A stretch of 64,000 nt of DNA from Halobellus litoreus. GTDB lineage: Archaea; Halobacteriota; Halobacteria; Halobacteriales; Haloferacaceae. The position numbers were made by a program, and so were the translations under genes. The stretch's first letter is position 1; each line of letters opens with the position of its first letter. The stretch is from the NCBI RefSeq assembly GCF_024464595.1, contig NZ_JANHAW010000002.1:310001-374000 (forward strand). The letters run 5' to 3'. This document shows, one piece after another, positions 16,885 to 24,938 of the stretch. Below the pieces are notes generated by a model. It was not told the origin of the DNA, did not search any database, and saw only the letters and a list, made by a program, of their open reading frames with translations.

Positions 16885-17502
16885 ATGCCAGACACGACCG
16901 ACAACCGACCGTCGAGCAAGGTGGCGCGACTGATCGCCGAGTACAACCTCGACGGGTTGGGCGACGAATTGGAGGCCCGCTGGACCGGCGACGGCGTCGA
17001 GCGGACGAGCCTCCGCGATCTCGCGGACTACTTCAACGAGCGGCTTCTCGAACAGACGCTCATCGATGCCGGAATGAACGCACTCGAGAGCGACGTCTCC
17101 ACGATGTATCAGAACCTAACCGACGACGAAGTGAGCACCGGTGTTCGAACCGACACCCGGAGCCGTCTGGAGCAGAACGGGATCGACGCCGACGAACTCG
17201 AATCGGACTTCGTCAGCTATCAGGCGATTCGGTCGTATCTCACCGAGTACCGCGACGCCGAGTACCGCCAGCTCTCGGACGAGGAGAAGGTCGAGAAGGA
17301 CCTTCAGAGCATCCAGCGGTTGATGACACGAACGTTGTCGGTGACCGAAGAGCGAATCGAGAAACTCCGCGAGACCGGCCGGGTCGACGTCGAAGAGTTC
17401 GAGGTACTGTTGGACGTGCAGGTGCTCTGCCAGGAGTGCGGCGAGCAGTACTCCGTCTCGGAATTTCTCGAAAACCGCGGCTGTGCCTGTCAACAGGAGT
17501 AG
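16885..17502 (+). CDS. rdfA: RdfA-like protein (rod-determining factor / Hp24 family)
   Basis: 205-residue protein of the haloarchaeal RdfA/Hp24 family, linked genetically to rod-shape formation in Haloferax. It starts with the conserved SSKVARLIAEYNLDGLGDELEARW segment and continues as charged helices. It ends in a cysteine cluster (CxxC near 187-190 and CxC near the terminus) that could bind zinc. ATG 16885 is chosen because GGAGGG precedes it by 2-8 bases; a longer frame upstream lacks family similarity. It follows the SMC-related gene by 65 bases on the same strand and is probably co-transcribed and functionally paired with it. The biochemical role is unknown. Confidence 0.75.
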   Translation: MPDTTDNRPSSKVARLIAEYNLDGLGDELEARWTGDGVERTSLRDLADYFNERLLEQTLIDAGMNALESDVSTMYQNLTDDEVSTGVRTDTRSRLEQNGIDADELESDFVSYQAIRSYLTEYRDAEYRQLSDEEKVEKDLQSIQRLMTRTLSVTEERIEKLRETGRVDVEEFEVLLDVQVLCQECGEQYSVSEFLENRGCACQQE

Positions 17503-17583
17503 ATAGCAGACGCGTCGCGCTGGAGCGACGGTTTCGACCCGTCATTCGCAGACTCGCCCGATCGTGTGTGATCGGACGAGGGC

Positions 17584-18342
17584 TCACGCCTGCCCGAGTT
17601 TCAACTCGAGTTCGTTGGCGGCGCCGCGGATCTGATCGACGATACCGTCGGCGAGCTGTTGATCTGTCAGCCGGTTCGCCGGACCGACGACGCTGATCGC
17701 GCCGACCACGTCGCCGCCGACGATGATCGCCTTTCCGACCGCGCGTGCCCCTTCGACGGCCTCCTGATCGTTGATCGCGTACCCACGCTCCCGCGTTGCT
17801 TCCAGTTCGTCGAGGAGTTGCGCGCGGGAATCGATCGTGTGGGGCGTCCGCTGTTCGAGGCCGTGTCTGTCGATTATCCCCTCGACGCGCGCTTCGGGCA
17901 AATACGCCAGGATGCTCTTTCCCGATGCCAACTGGTGCAAATACGAGCGCGTCCCGATCCGGGCGTGCGTCTGGACCGCGTGTTCTCCGAGCGCGTAGTC
18001 GAGGTACACCGCACGGCCGTGTTCCTCCGTCACGAGCCACGTCGCTTCGCCGGTCTCGTTCGCCAGTTGCGTGATCGTCTGCTGTCCGATGTCCGCAATG
18101 GCGTGACGGTCACGGGCCGCAATCCCGTGATCGAGGAGTCGAAGCCCCAGATCGTACTTTCCCTCCGTCTTCACGAGATATTCCAGGTCGTACAGCGACG
18201 AGAGGTAGTCGTGCGCGGTACTCGTCGGCACGTCGAGTCTCTCCGTGATCTCAGTGGCACCGAGCGGACCCTCCTTCTGAAGCAATTCGATAATCTCGGA
18301 CACCCGTCGGATCGATTGTAACTTAATAGCGTCGTTTGTCAT
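17584..18342 (-). CDS. IclR-family transcriptional regulator
   Basis: 252-residue IclR regulator: winged HTH at about 6-62 (ERLDVPTSTAHDYLSSLYDL) and an effector-binding domain from about 75 to the end (HQLASGKSILAYLPE, VVGAISVVGPANRL). The ATG at 18342 is preferred because TATAAA (reading toward the gene TTTATA) lies 28 bases before it; an ATG two codons upstream (18348) is possible. Its neighbour at higher coordinates is the GcvT/LigM-like gene, which reads in the same direction and whose 3' end is 550 bases away, so it is the likely local regulator of that catabolic block. Confidence 0.86.
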   Translation of the reverse strand: MTNDAIKLQSIRRVSEIIELLQKEGPLGATEITERLDVPTSTAHDYLSSLYDLEYLVKTEGKYDLGLRLLDHGIAARDRHAIADIGQQTITQLANETGEATWLVTEEHGRAVYLDYALGEHAVQTHARIGTRSYLHQLASGKSILAYLPEARVEGIIDRHGLEQRTPHTIDSRAQLLDELEATRERGYAINDQEAVEGARAVGKAIIVGGDVVGAISVVGPANRLTDQQLADGIVDQIRGAANELELKLGQA

Positions 18343-18367
18343 TGTCATACAGTGCTCTAAGAGAGCG

Positions 18368-18373
18368 TATAAA
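18368..18373 (-). promoter_or_regulatory. TATA box for IclR regulator
   Basis: TTTATA on the minus strand, 28 bases before the chosen ATG at 18342. Confidence 0.5.
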
Positions 18374-18892
18374 CTTAGCTTTGTGGTCTTCATCTCGACA
18401 AATGCCCGACGACACTATCGGAAGAGCGATCAGGCGCGCCACGTATCGCGTGCTCGATGGGCCCCAGACCCACTATCAGGCGAGTTGGGGTAGCCGAAAC
18501 CTGATCGTTCGGCCACGCTTCGAGTCCCCGAAATGAACGACGCGAGACTTGAGAGAGTCGGTCCGATCCGATCATTTCGATCACAGTATCTGTCTATCGG
18601 TGCTCGAGTTCGGGGAGATCCGAGAAGTTCTAACGGACGTACTCTTGTTAGGGCGTCGCCGATCGAGCGGTAATCATCATTATCATTCATCGTATATTAT
18701 CCGACAATATCGGATTATTTGATACGGTTGGGGCCCGCCGCGAGCGGCAGACGGTTTTTGACTCGACGATACGAACCGAACAGTTCTGTGGTCAGCCGAC
18801 GCTGATCGATTCGACGTCGAGACGGCCGCGCTCGCGGCCCACGGAGAGATCGTCTGCAAAAAGCTGGAACGGTCGACGTCCGCTCTCGAACG
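18374..18892. other. Intergenic region, no gene seen
   Basis: About 520 bases between the IclR regulator promoter and the 3' end of the O-demethylase-like gene. No convincing coding sequence or tRNA. It becomes AT-rich near 18,670-18,720, where a palindrome occurs (18699-18715). Confidence 0.5.
18699..18715. promoter_or_regulatory. 17-bp inverted repeat, candidate operator or terminator
   Basis: ATCCGA-CAATA-TCGGAT, perfect 6-base arms. It lies about 180 bases beyond the stop of the O-demethylase-like gene and about 350 bases upstream of the IclR gene, in AT-rich DNA. Confidence 0.3.
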
Positions 18893-20236
18893 CTACTCGC
18901 CTTTCCGTTGATCCGGCGAGTACGGCACCTCACCGACGGTCGCCCGGATCTCGGTCTGCTCGTGCCGTTCGACCTTCGGATTCGGCGAGTCCTCCTCGCC
19001 CCACACGAGCGTGACTTCGGTTCCGGGTTCGCTGTGTTCGACGTCGATACTGCACAGCGAGATGATCGTCCCCGCGTCGTACTCGTAGGACCGCGAGTGC
19101 GAGAGCCCGATCAACTCGTCGCCGTGCAACACTTCGTCGTAGTTCGCCCGGCCCCAAGCGATCCTGGGCAGGTCCATGAACTTCTTCGTCTCGCCGTCGC
19201 GGAACAGGGAGGCGTACACGTCGATGACGTCTTCTTCGTCCCAGGCGAGGGAGACGAGCGTCCGATCCGGATCCTCGACCTTCTCTTCGAGCGCCTCGCG
19301 ACCGACGTAGTCGTGATCGAAGCTGATGAGCTTCTCGTATCCGAGTTCGATCGGATCCATGTAGTACTCGGAGATGTCATCGGAAACGAAGCTCCCGTCG
19401 ATTGAGTAGGTGGCTTCGCGGCTGTCGGCGTCGAGCCACTCGCGATAGTCGCTCATCTCCTCGACGTTGTAGATCGGCGGCACGCCCGGCGGCACCCATC
19501 CGAGCTTCACCGAGAGCGTGTGGTAGGCCTTCGATCCGAGCTGTTCGAGGCCGTAGTCCTGACCGGCCTCGACGATCGCCTCCCGTACCTCGTCGGCGTG
19601 CTCGTAGGGACCGATGAACTCGAAGCCGAACTCCGTCGACATCCCGTGCCCGACAGCGAGGGTGTCGACGCCGGCGAGATCGATCTCCTCGAAGTGATAG
19701 AACGGAATCGAATCCAGGTCCGCGTCGGTGACCTGCTCTAAGACGTCTCGCGCGTTCGGACCCTGTACCTGGAACACGAACTTCTCCGGGTCGCCCTCGT
19801 GTGCGGAGGTTCTGGGCTCGGTCTCGACGGTCGCGTCGTAATCGCCCGTCTCCAGATTGTAGCGAACCCAGTTCGCCGACAGCATTCCGGCGCTGTAGTA
19901 CTCCTCGTCGTCGACCCGCAGCATCGGTCCGTCGCCGATGATATGGCCGTTGGGGTTACACATCACGAGTTGCTTCGCGCGGCCGACCTCGAAGTTCTCG
20001 AAGCTGTTGACGCTGAGGTCGCGCAGCAGGTCGCGCGCGTCCGGTCCGGTCACGCGTAGCGACGTCATATGATGAGAGAGGTTAGCGAGCGAGACGGTCT
20101 CCGTGACGGCCCGCTGTTCGTCGAGCCAGTTCGTCTGCTCGTTCGGGACGACGGGAAAGTTATCCGTGTAGTCGCCGCCCTTGCGACGCAGCACTTCGAC
20201 GGGGTTACCAGACGCCTGAATCTCTTCGGGGTCCAT
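18893..20236 (-). CDS. GcvT-family aminomethyltransferase, LigM-like putative O-demethylase
   Basis: 447-residue member of the GcvT/folate-binding family. Overall length, the N-terminal TDNFPVVPNEQTNWLDEQRA stretch and the domain layout resemble LigM/DesA, which move the methyl group of vanillate, 3-O-methylgallate or syringate to tetrahydrofolate. It stands alone rather than with gcvH/gcvP, which argues against glycine cleavage. The next gene in the same direction upstream is an ACMSD-type amidohydrolase, as seen with lignin-monomer genes. I use the ATG at 20236 because the TATA-like box is 30 bases before it; an ATG at 20257 would add seven residues. Substrate assignment is inference, and dimethylglycine-type demethylation is an alternative. 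Confidence 0.68.
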   Translation of the reverse strand: MDPEEIQASGNPVEVLRRKGGDYTDNFPVVPNEQTNWLDEQRAVTETVSLANLSHHMTSLRVTGPDARDLLRDLSVNSFENFEVGRAKQLVMCNPNGHIIGDGPMLRVDDEEYYSAGMLSANWVRYNLETGDYDATVETEPRTSAHEGDPEKFVFQVQGPNARDVLEQVTDADLDSIPFYHFEEIDLAGVDTLAVGHGMSTEFGFEFIGPYEHADEVREAIVEAGQDYGLEQLGSKAYHTLSVKLGWVPPGVPPIYNVEEMSDYREWLDADSREATYSIDGSFVSDDISEYYMDPIELGYEKLISFDHDYVGREALEEKVEDPDRTLVSLAWDEEDVIDVYASLFRDGETKKFMDLPRIAWGRANYDEVLHGDELIGLSHSRSYEYDAGTIISLCSIDVEHSEPGTEVTLVWGEEDSPNPKVERHEQTEIRATVGEVPYSPDQRKGE

Positions 20237-20260
20237 ACACCGAGGGGGATTCCCCATACA

Positions 20261-20271
20261 CTTAAATATAT
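20261..20271 (-). promoter_or_regulatory. TATA-like box for the GcvT/LigM-like gene
   Basis: ATATATTTAAG on the minus strand centred 30 bases before the ATG at 20236. It is too close to the alternative ATG at 20257, and so decides the start. Confidence 0.55.
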
Positions 20272-20359
20272 CTTACTCGGAACCCACGGAGAAACAAAGC
20301 AGATTATCAAGAAATAATATCTAGAGAGCTATCTGCGCGTTCCGAAATTGCGACGCGGG

Positions 20360-21349
20360 CTACAGATCCAGCAGCCGCTTGATGTTGCCGGAGAGGATCT
20401 TCTCCCTGTCCGCCTCCGAGATGTCGAGGTTCTCGATCAGCGGGATGATCTCGGTCGCCCAGTACCGCCCCTTGTCGGGCCCGAAGGGGTAGTCGGCGCT
20501 GTAGACGACGTTGTCCGCGCCGAAGAACTCCAGTCCGCACTCCAGCGGATAGGACTCTCCTTGACTGCTGACGGCGGTGTCGCCGTAGATCCGATCGAAG
20601 TACGCGTCGAGCGGTTCCGAGAGGTCGGCGATCGCGGGGTTCTGGTACAGTTCCGGCTCCTCGGTCCGCGTCTGATACCACGAGCGGATCCGCCCGATCT
20701 GGTAGGGGAAGGATCCGCCGAGGTGGTGAGAGATGATCTCGAGGTTCTCGTGGCGGTCGAGGACGCCCGAGAAAATGAGGCGAGCCAGCGCGATGTTCGT
20801 GTCGAACGGCCACGCCAGCATCTTGTAGATCCAGGTGTGAGACTGGTCGTAGTCGTGCCAGTCGGCGAGCTGCGGGTGAATCCAGATGGGGATGTCGAGG
20901 TCGTCGACGGTCGCGTAGAACTCCTCGAAGTCGTCGTCATCGAGCATCCGCCCGTCGATGTTCGAGAAGATCTGGACGCCGTGCATCCCGAGGTCGTCGA
21001 TGCACCGGCGAACCTCGTCGACGTACTCGTCGGTGAGGAACGGCACCGTCGCCGTGGGGATGAACCGATCGGGGTGTTCGTCGGCGATTCGTCGGATCTC
21101 GTTGTTCGCGACGCGGGTCGCCTCCAAGGCGTCGTCGGGGTCGATCCCCTGCCAGAGCATCGGCGCGGCGAGGTTGATCACCTGCCGGTCGATCCCGTTC
21201 GCGTCCAGATACTCGATACGGCCCTCGACGTCGAACATCCGCGGTGCGTTGCGAAGGCTATCCAGTTCGGAGGTCGGGTGGACCTGCTCCAGTTCGTCGA
21301 GCGCCTCGCTCGACATTATGTGCGAGGTCGCGTCTATGATCTCGGGCAT
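20360..21349 (-). CDS. Amidohydrolase 2 (ACMSD-type) family protein, putative aromatic acid decarboxylase
   Basis: 329-residue TIM-barrel protein of the ACMSD/amidohydrolase-2 family, whose members perform non-oxidative decarboxylation of aromatic acids (aminocarboxymuconate semialdehyde, gamma-resorcylate, 5-carboxyvanillate). Metal and active-site residues visible are His10, His158 (WIHPQ), His208 (SHHLGG) and Asp286 (SADYPFG). The usual first ligand of the HxH pair is replaced by Thr8. It reads in the same direction as the LigM-like gene 120 bases downstream but has its own TATA-like box. A paralogue lies at 47938-48915. Decarboxylase activity is inferred from family; hydrolase activity is possible. 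Confidence 0.78.
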   Translation of the reverse strand: MPEIIDATSHIMSSEALDELEQVHPTSELDSLRNAPRMFDVEGRIEYLDANGIDRQVINLAAPMLWQGIDPDDALEATRVANNEIRRIADEHPDRFIPTATVPFLTDEYVDEVRRCIDDLGMHGVQIFSNIDGRMLDDDDFEEFYATVDDLDIPIWIHPQLADWHDYDQSHTWIYKMLAWPFDTNIALARLIFSGVLDRHENLEIISHHLGGSFPYQIGRIRSWYQTRTEEPELYQNPAIADLSEPLDAYFDRIYGDTAVSSQGESYPLECGLEFFGADNVVYSADYPFGPDKGRYWATEIIPLIENLDISEADREKILSGNIKRLLDL

Positions 21350-21373
21350 CGTTGGCTGCTTGGTGTGATATTA

Positions 21374-21380
21374 CTTAAAT
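21374..21380 (-). promoter_or_regulatory. TATA-like box for amidohydrolase 1
   Basis: ATTTAAG on the minus strand, 28 bases before the ATG at 21349. It is flanked by a loose ATTAC/GTAAT inverted repeat at 21370-21391 that could be an operator. Confidence 0.45.
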
Positions 21381-21516
21381 CATTGTGTAATTTAGGTGAA
21401 CGAGCGCACGGGCGCGACAGCGGTAAGATAGCAGAAACCGACTAGTGCGGACTTTTCCGATCGGTAGCGCTGATCCGGTCGCAAAGCCTAATACCGTTAC
21501 CCGGATACGTCGTAGT

Positions 21517-22962
21517 ATGTCTCAGGAGCGCGTCGAGCACCGCGGGATGTTCGTCAACGGCAACTACCATCAGATGAGCGACACGTTCTCGGTCGAGGAC
21601 CCCTCGACGGGGGAGGAGATCGCGTCGGTAACGGACGCCGGCGAGAGCGGCGTCGACGCGGCTCTCGACTCTGCAGAGCGCGCACAAGTCGAGTGGGCGG
21701 CGATGGACCCCGTCGAGCGCGGTCGCGTGCTGCGCGACGTCGCCCGTGCGCTGGAAGATCACGTCGAGGAACTGGCCGACATCTCGACGCAGGAGATCGG
21801 GCGTCCGATCGGTCAGTCGAGGGGGCTGGTCGGCAACGCGGTGGACTACGTCGACTACTACGCGGGGATGACCGACAAGATCGAGGGGCAGACGTTTCCG
21901 CTGAAACAGTCGAATCAGGCGTTCAGCCGCAAGGAACCGATCGGAATAAGCGCCCAGATCGTGCCGTGGAACGCGCCGGTGCTGCTGTGTTTCCGCGGCG
22001 TCGCCCCCGCGCTGGCCGCCGGTAACGCCGTCGTGGTTAAACCCTCGCCCTTCGCCCCCGGCGTCATCCTGAAGCTCGCCGAAATCGCGAGCGAGGCGGG
22101 CCTTCCAGACGGGCTGTTCAACGTAGTCCCCGGACTGGTCGAGACCAGCAAGTCCCTGACCACGGACCCGCGCGTCGACCAGATCACGTTCACCGGGTCG
22201 GTCTCGACCGGACAGATCGTCGGCAAGGCGGCGATCGATCAGGTCATCCCGACCGTGCTGGAACTCGGCGGCAAGAGCCCGGCCGTCGTCTTCGACGACG
22301 CCGACCTCGACGACGCGCTCGACGGGGCGATGAAGGCGATCACGCTCGTCAACGGCCAGGTCTGCTTCGCGACGACGCGGATCTTCGTCCACGAGGACGT
22401 CTACGACGAGTTCAAATCCCGGTACGTCGACGCCGTCGAGTCGATCACCCTGGGTCCGGGGTCGGAGAACCCCGATCTGGGCCCGGTGATCTCCCCGGAG
22501 GCGGTCGAAGAGATCGATAGCTACGTCCAGAACGCGGCCGACGGCGGTGCGAGCGTGCTCACGGGCGGACGGCCAGCGGACCGCGACGGTAACTTCTACG
22601 AGCCGACGGTCATCGAGGGCGTCGACGACGACGCACCGATCTCGTGTGAGGAGGTGTTCGGACCGGTGATCAACCTCTACTCCTTCTCCGACGAGGAGGA
22701 GGCCATCCGCCGGGCGAACGACACGGAGTACGGCCTCTACGCGACCGTCTGGACGAACACGCTGGACCGCGCCCACCGCGTGGCCAACGGGATCGAGGCG
22801 GGCAGCGTGATGGTCAACCAGTACGCCGGCTCACGCCCGCAGACGCCGTTCGGCGGCTACAAGAAGAGCGGGCTCGGTCGCGAGAAGGGAATGCAGGCGG
22901 TCGATCACTACACGCAGTTGAAGACGGTCAACGTCGACATCGGCTCCGTCGGCGACGAGTAA
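21517..22962 (+). CDS. Aldehyde dehydrogenase (NAD(P)+-dependent)
   Basis: 481-residue ALDH superfamily enzyme oxidising an aldehyde to the carboxylate. Oxyanion Asn152 (PWNAP), general base Glu249 (ELGGKSP) and nucleophile Cys283 (NGQVCFAT) are all present. It ends with the standard FGGYKKSGLGREKG stretch. ATG 21517 is preceded by a weak TATA-like TAATACC about 26 bases upstream; the frame is open for 24 more codons but without ALDH similarity. It is divergent from amidohydrolase 1 and convergent with the ThDP enzyme, whose product could be an aldehyde, so the two may act in sequence (inference). Confidence 0.88.
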   Translation: MSQERVEHRGMFVNGNYHQMSDTFSVEDPSTGEEIASVTDAGESGVDAALDSAERAQVEWAAMDPVERGRVLRDVARALEDHVEELADISTQEIGRPIGQSRGLVGNAVDYVDYYAGMTDKIEGQTFPLKQSNQAFSRKEPIGISAQIVPWNAPVLLCFRGVAPALAAGNAVVVKPSPFAPGVILKLAEIASEAGLPDGLFNVVPGLVETSKSLTTDPRVDQITFTGSVSTGQIVGKAAIDQVIPTVLELGGKSPAVVFDDADLDDALDGAMKAITLVNGQVCFATTRIFVHEDVYDEFKSRYVDAVESITLGPGSENPDLGPVISPEAVEEIDSYVQNAADGGASVLTGGRPADRDGNFYEPTVIEGVDDDAPISCEEVFGPVINLYSFSDEEEAIRRANDTEYGLYATVWTNTLDRAHRVANGIEAGSVMVNQYAGSRPQTPFGGYKKSGLGREKGMQAVDHYTQLKTVNVDIGSVGDE

Positions 22963-22997
22963 GGCATCTCGTTCGGCTCTCTCGGTTTCTCCCCGTC

Positions 22998-24743
22998 CTA
23001 CGGTCGCTCGACCTTCACGTCGAGCACCGCGGGCGTTCCGTCCTCGACGGCCTCGACGGCGTCCGTCAGCGCTCCCGGCAGTTCGTCGGGGTCGTCGACG
23101 ACGCGCGTGTGGGCGTCGACCAGCGTCGCCGGGGCCGAGAGATCCATCGTGGTCTCGATGTGGCTCTCCGGCACGGCGTCCGCGGCGGCCGCCCCGTCGG
23201 GGTACTGCGCCGTCGTCGCGCCCTCGACGGCGTTCCACCCCTGGTTGTCGTAGACGACGGTGAGGGTCGGTGCGTCGTACTCGGCGGCGAGCAGAGCACA
23301 CGCGGAGGGGTTCGCGAACAGGTAGGAGCCGTCGCCGACGAGCGAGATCACGCGGCTGTCGGGGCTGGCCAACTTCGCGCCGACGCCCGCCCCGCCCGCC
23401 CAGCCGAGGCCCGCACCGCCCTTCCAGAAGTAGCTTCCCGGCTCCGAGAGTCGTATTTGCGACATAATCGCGGGGCGGCTGGTGACCGCGTCTTCGACGA
23501 CGATCGTCTCCTCGTCGACGATCGATTCGACCGCGTCCGAGAGCACCGTCGGCGTGAGTCGGCCCGCCTCGGTGTCGGCCGAGAGGCGGGCTTCCGCGTC
23601 CGCCCGCCGCTCGGCGGCGACGTCCCGCCAGAATGACAGACCGTCCTCGTTCGCAGCGTCGAGACGGTCGGCGACGGCCGACAGCGTCGCCGCGGCGTCC
23701 GCCTGGATCGACTCGTCGACCGCGAACGGCCACCGGGGGAACGCGGGTTTCGTCGGGTCGGGATCGATCTGGACGACGGTCGCGTGGGTCGCGACGGCGT
23801 CCCCGTCGGGGATCCAGGGGACGTCGGTGTCGGCGAGGATCACGAGGTCCGCGCGCTCCAGTGCTACCGTCGGATCGTAGCCGACGTGCTGCCCGTGGTC
23901 CCGGGGGAAACAGAGCGTCGTCGGGGTCTGCTCGACGACGCCGGCACCGGCCGCTTCGGCGAACGTCACGAGCGCCTCGACGCGCTCTTCGGCCGGCGCT
24001 CGACCGAGGTCGCTCGTGATCACGGCGGGCCGGTCCGCGTCCCGGACGAGATCGAGGAGTCGATCGGTCTCGTCGCCGTCGGCGCCGCCGGGACCGACTC
24101 GGCGGCGCGCGGCGGTCGCTGGCGTCGGCTCCACGGTCTCGCTGAGCGCCTCGCGGGTCGCCGTGACGTAGACGGGGCCGGCCGGCTCGGAAACGGCGCG
24201 CTCCAGTCCCCGGCGGACCGTCTCGGCCGGATCGGCCGGCGGTCGGTACTGGTCCACCCACCGGCAGTACTCCCGGACGATTCCCGGCTGATCGAAGACG
24301 TCCTGGAAGTAGTGGACGGGGTGGTCGCGGGAACCGGAGTGGCCGGCGTCGGTCACGGGCGCGAGGCCCGCGAGCACGTACACCGGCGCGCCGGCTCGGT
24401 GGGCGTTGTGCATCGCCGCGCCGAGGTTCTGGGTCCCGACGTCGACGTGGACCAAGACGACCTGCGGCTCACCCGTCACGGCGGCGTAGCCGTGCGCGGC
24501 GCTCATCGCGGCGAACTCGTGGGGACAGGAGACGATGCCGGGGATCGCGTCTTCGTCTCCGGCCCGCCTGACAGCGGCGGCCGCCTCCAGGAGCGGGGTG
24601 TGGTCGGTCCCGAGGTTCGCGAAGACGTACTCGACACCGTGGCGGTGGAACGAGCGAAGGAACCTCTCTGCGGCGGTACGGTCGGCTGTCGTGGGGTCCG
24701 GTTCGGATGCTGACACGTGGGTGCTCTCTCCTACGTGAGACAC
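22998..24743 (-). CDS. Thiamine diphosphate-dependent enzyme (acetolactate synthase/benzoylformate decarboxylase-like)
   Basis: 581-residue ThDP enzyme with the three usual domains: Pyr domain with the activating Glu in CPHEFAAMSAAHGYA (about residue 76), central nucleotide-like domain, and PP domain with the cofactor motif GDGSYLF...DNQGWN. No FAD-binding or quinone features are evident. Placement among aromatic genes beside an aldehyde dehydrogenase suggests decarboxylation of a 2-oxo acid to an aldehyde, as in mandelate or phenylpyruvate catabolism. An acetolactate-synthase-like carboligase cannot be excluded. GTG start at 24743 with ATAATTAT about 21 bases upstream; no ATG is in a better place. 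Confidence 0.75.
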   Translation of the reverse strand: MSHVGESTHVSASEPDPTTADRTAAERFLRSFHRHGVEYVFANLGTDHTPLLEAAAAVRRAGDEDAIPGIVSCPHEFAAMSAAHGYAAVTGEPQVVLVHVDVGTQNLGAAMHNAHRAGAPVYVLAGLAPVTDAGHSGSRDHPVHYFQDVFDQPGIVREYCRWVDQYRPPADPAETVRRGLERAVSEPAGPVYVTATREALSETVEPTPATAARRRVGPGGADGDETDRLLDLVRDADRPAVITSDLGRAPAEERVEALVTFAEAAGAGVVEQTPTTLCFPRDHGQHVGYDPTVALERADLVILADTDVPWIPDGDAVATHATVVQIDPDPTKPAFPRWPFAVDESIQADAAATLSAVADRLDAANEDGLSFWRDVAAERRADAEARLSADTEAGRLTPTVLSDAVESIVDEETIVVEDAVTSRPAIMSQIRLSEPGSYFWKGGAGLGWAGGAGVGAKLASPDSRVISLVGDGSYLFANPSACALLAAEYDAPTLTVVYDNQGWNAVEGATTAQYPDGAAAADAVPESHIETTMDLSAPATLVDAHTRVVDDPDELPGALTDAVEAVEDGTPAVLDVKVERP

Positions 24744-24760
24744 TCACTGTCGATCCTGAT

Positions 24761-24768
24761 ATAATTAT
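24761..24768 (-). promoter_or_regulatory. TATA-like box for the ThDP enzyme
   Basis: ATAATTAT, centred about 22 bases before the GTG at 24743. It is the only AT run in the region. Confidence 0.4.
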
Positions 24769-24872
24769 GCCGACGTGGTTTCGCCCACGGAATCGGACAG
24801 TGTGCCCGACGAGGGGCGGTCATCGCCGTGAAAACGAGGTCCGCAGCGACGTGGGAACGCCCGGAGAAAGGG

Positions 24873-24938
24873 GTGCCGTGACAGATACCGGGACTGAGTG
24901 CCGTGACAGCTACGGAGACGGGGTGCCCTGAAACGGAG
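24873..24938. repeat. Short tandem repeat, 25-bp period
   Basis: Imperfect tandem copies beginning GTGCC at 24873, 24898 and 24923 (two full units and a partial third). They lie directly after the 3' end of the ABC permease gene. No coding or structural role is evident. Confidence 0.55.

Noticed and set aside
18470-18540. Possible tRNA-like sequence (CTTCGAGTCCCCG)
   Set aside because: No acceptor stem, D-arm or anticodon stem can be drawn around it.
24873-24938. CRISPR-like array
   Set aside because: Units are contiguous tandem copies of 25 bases with no spacers and fewer than three full copies.
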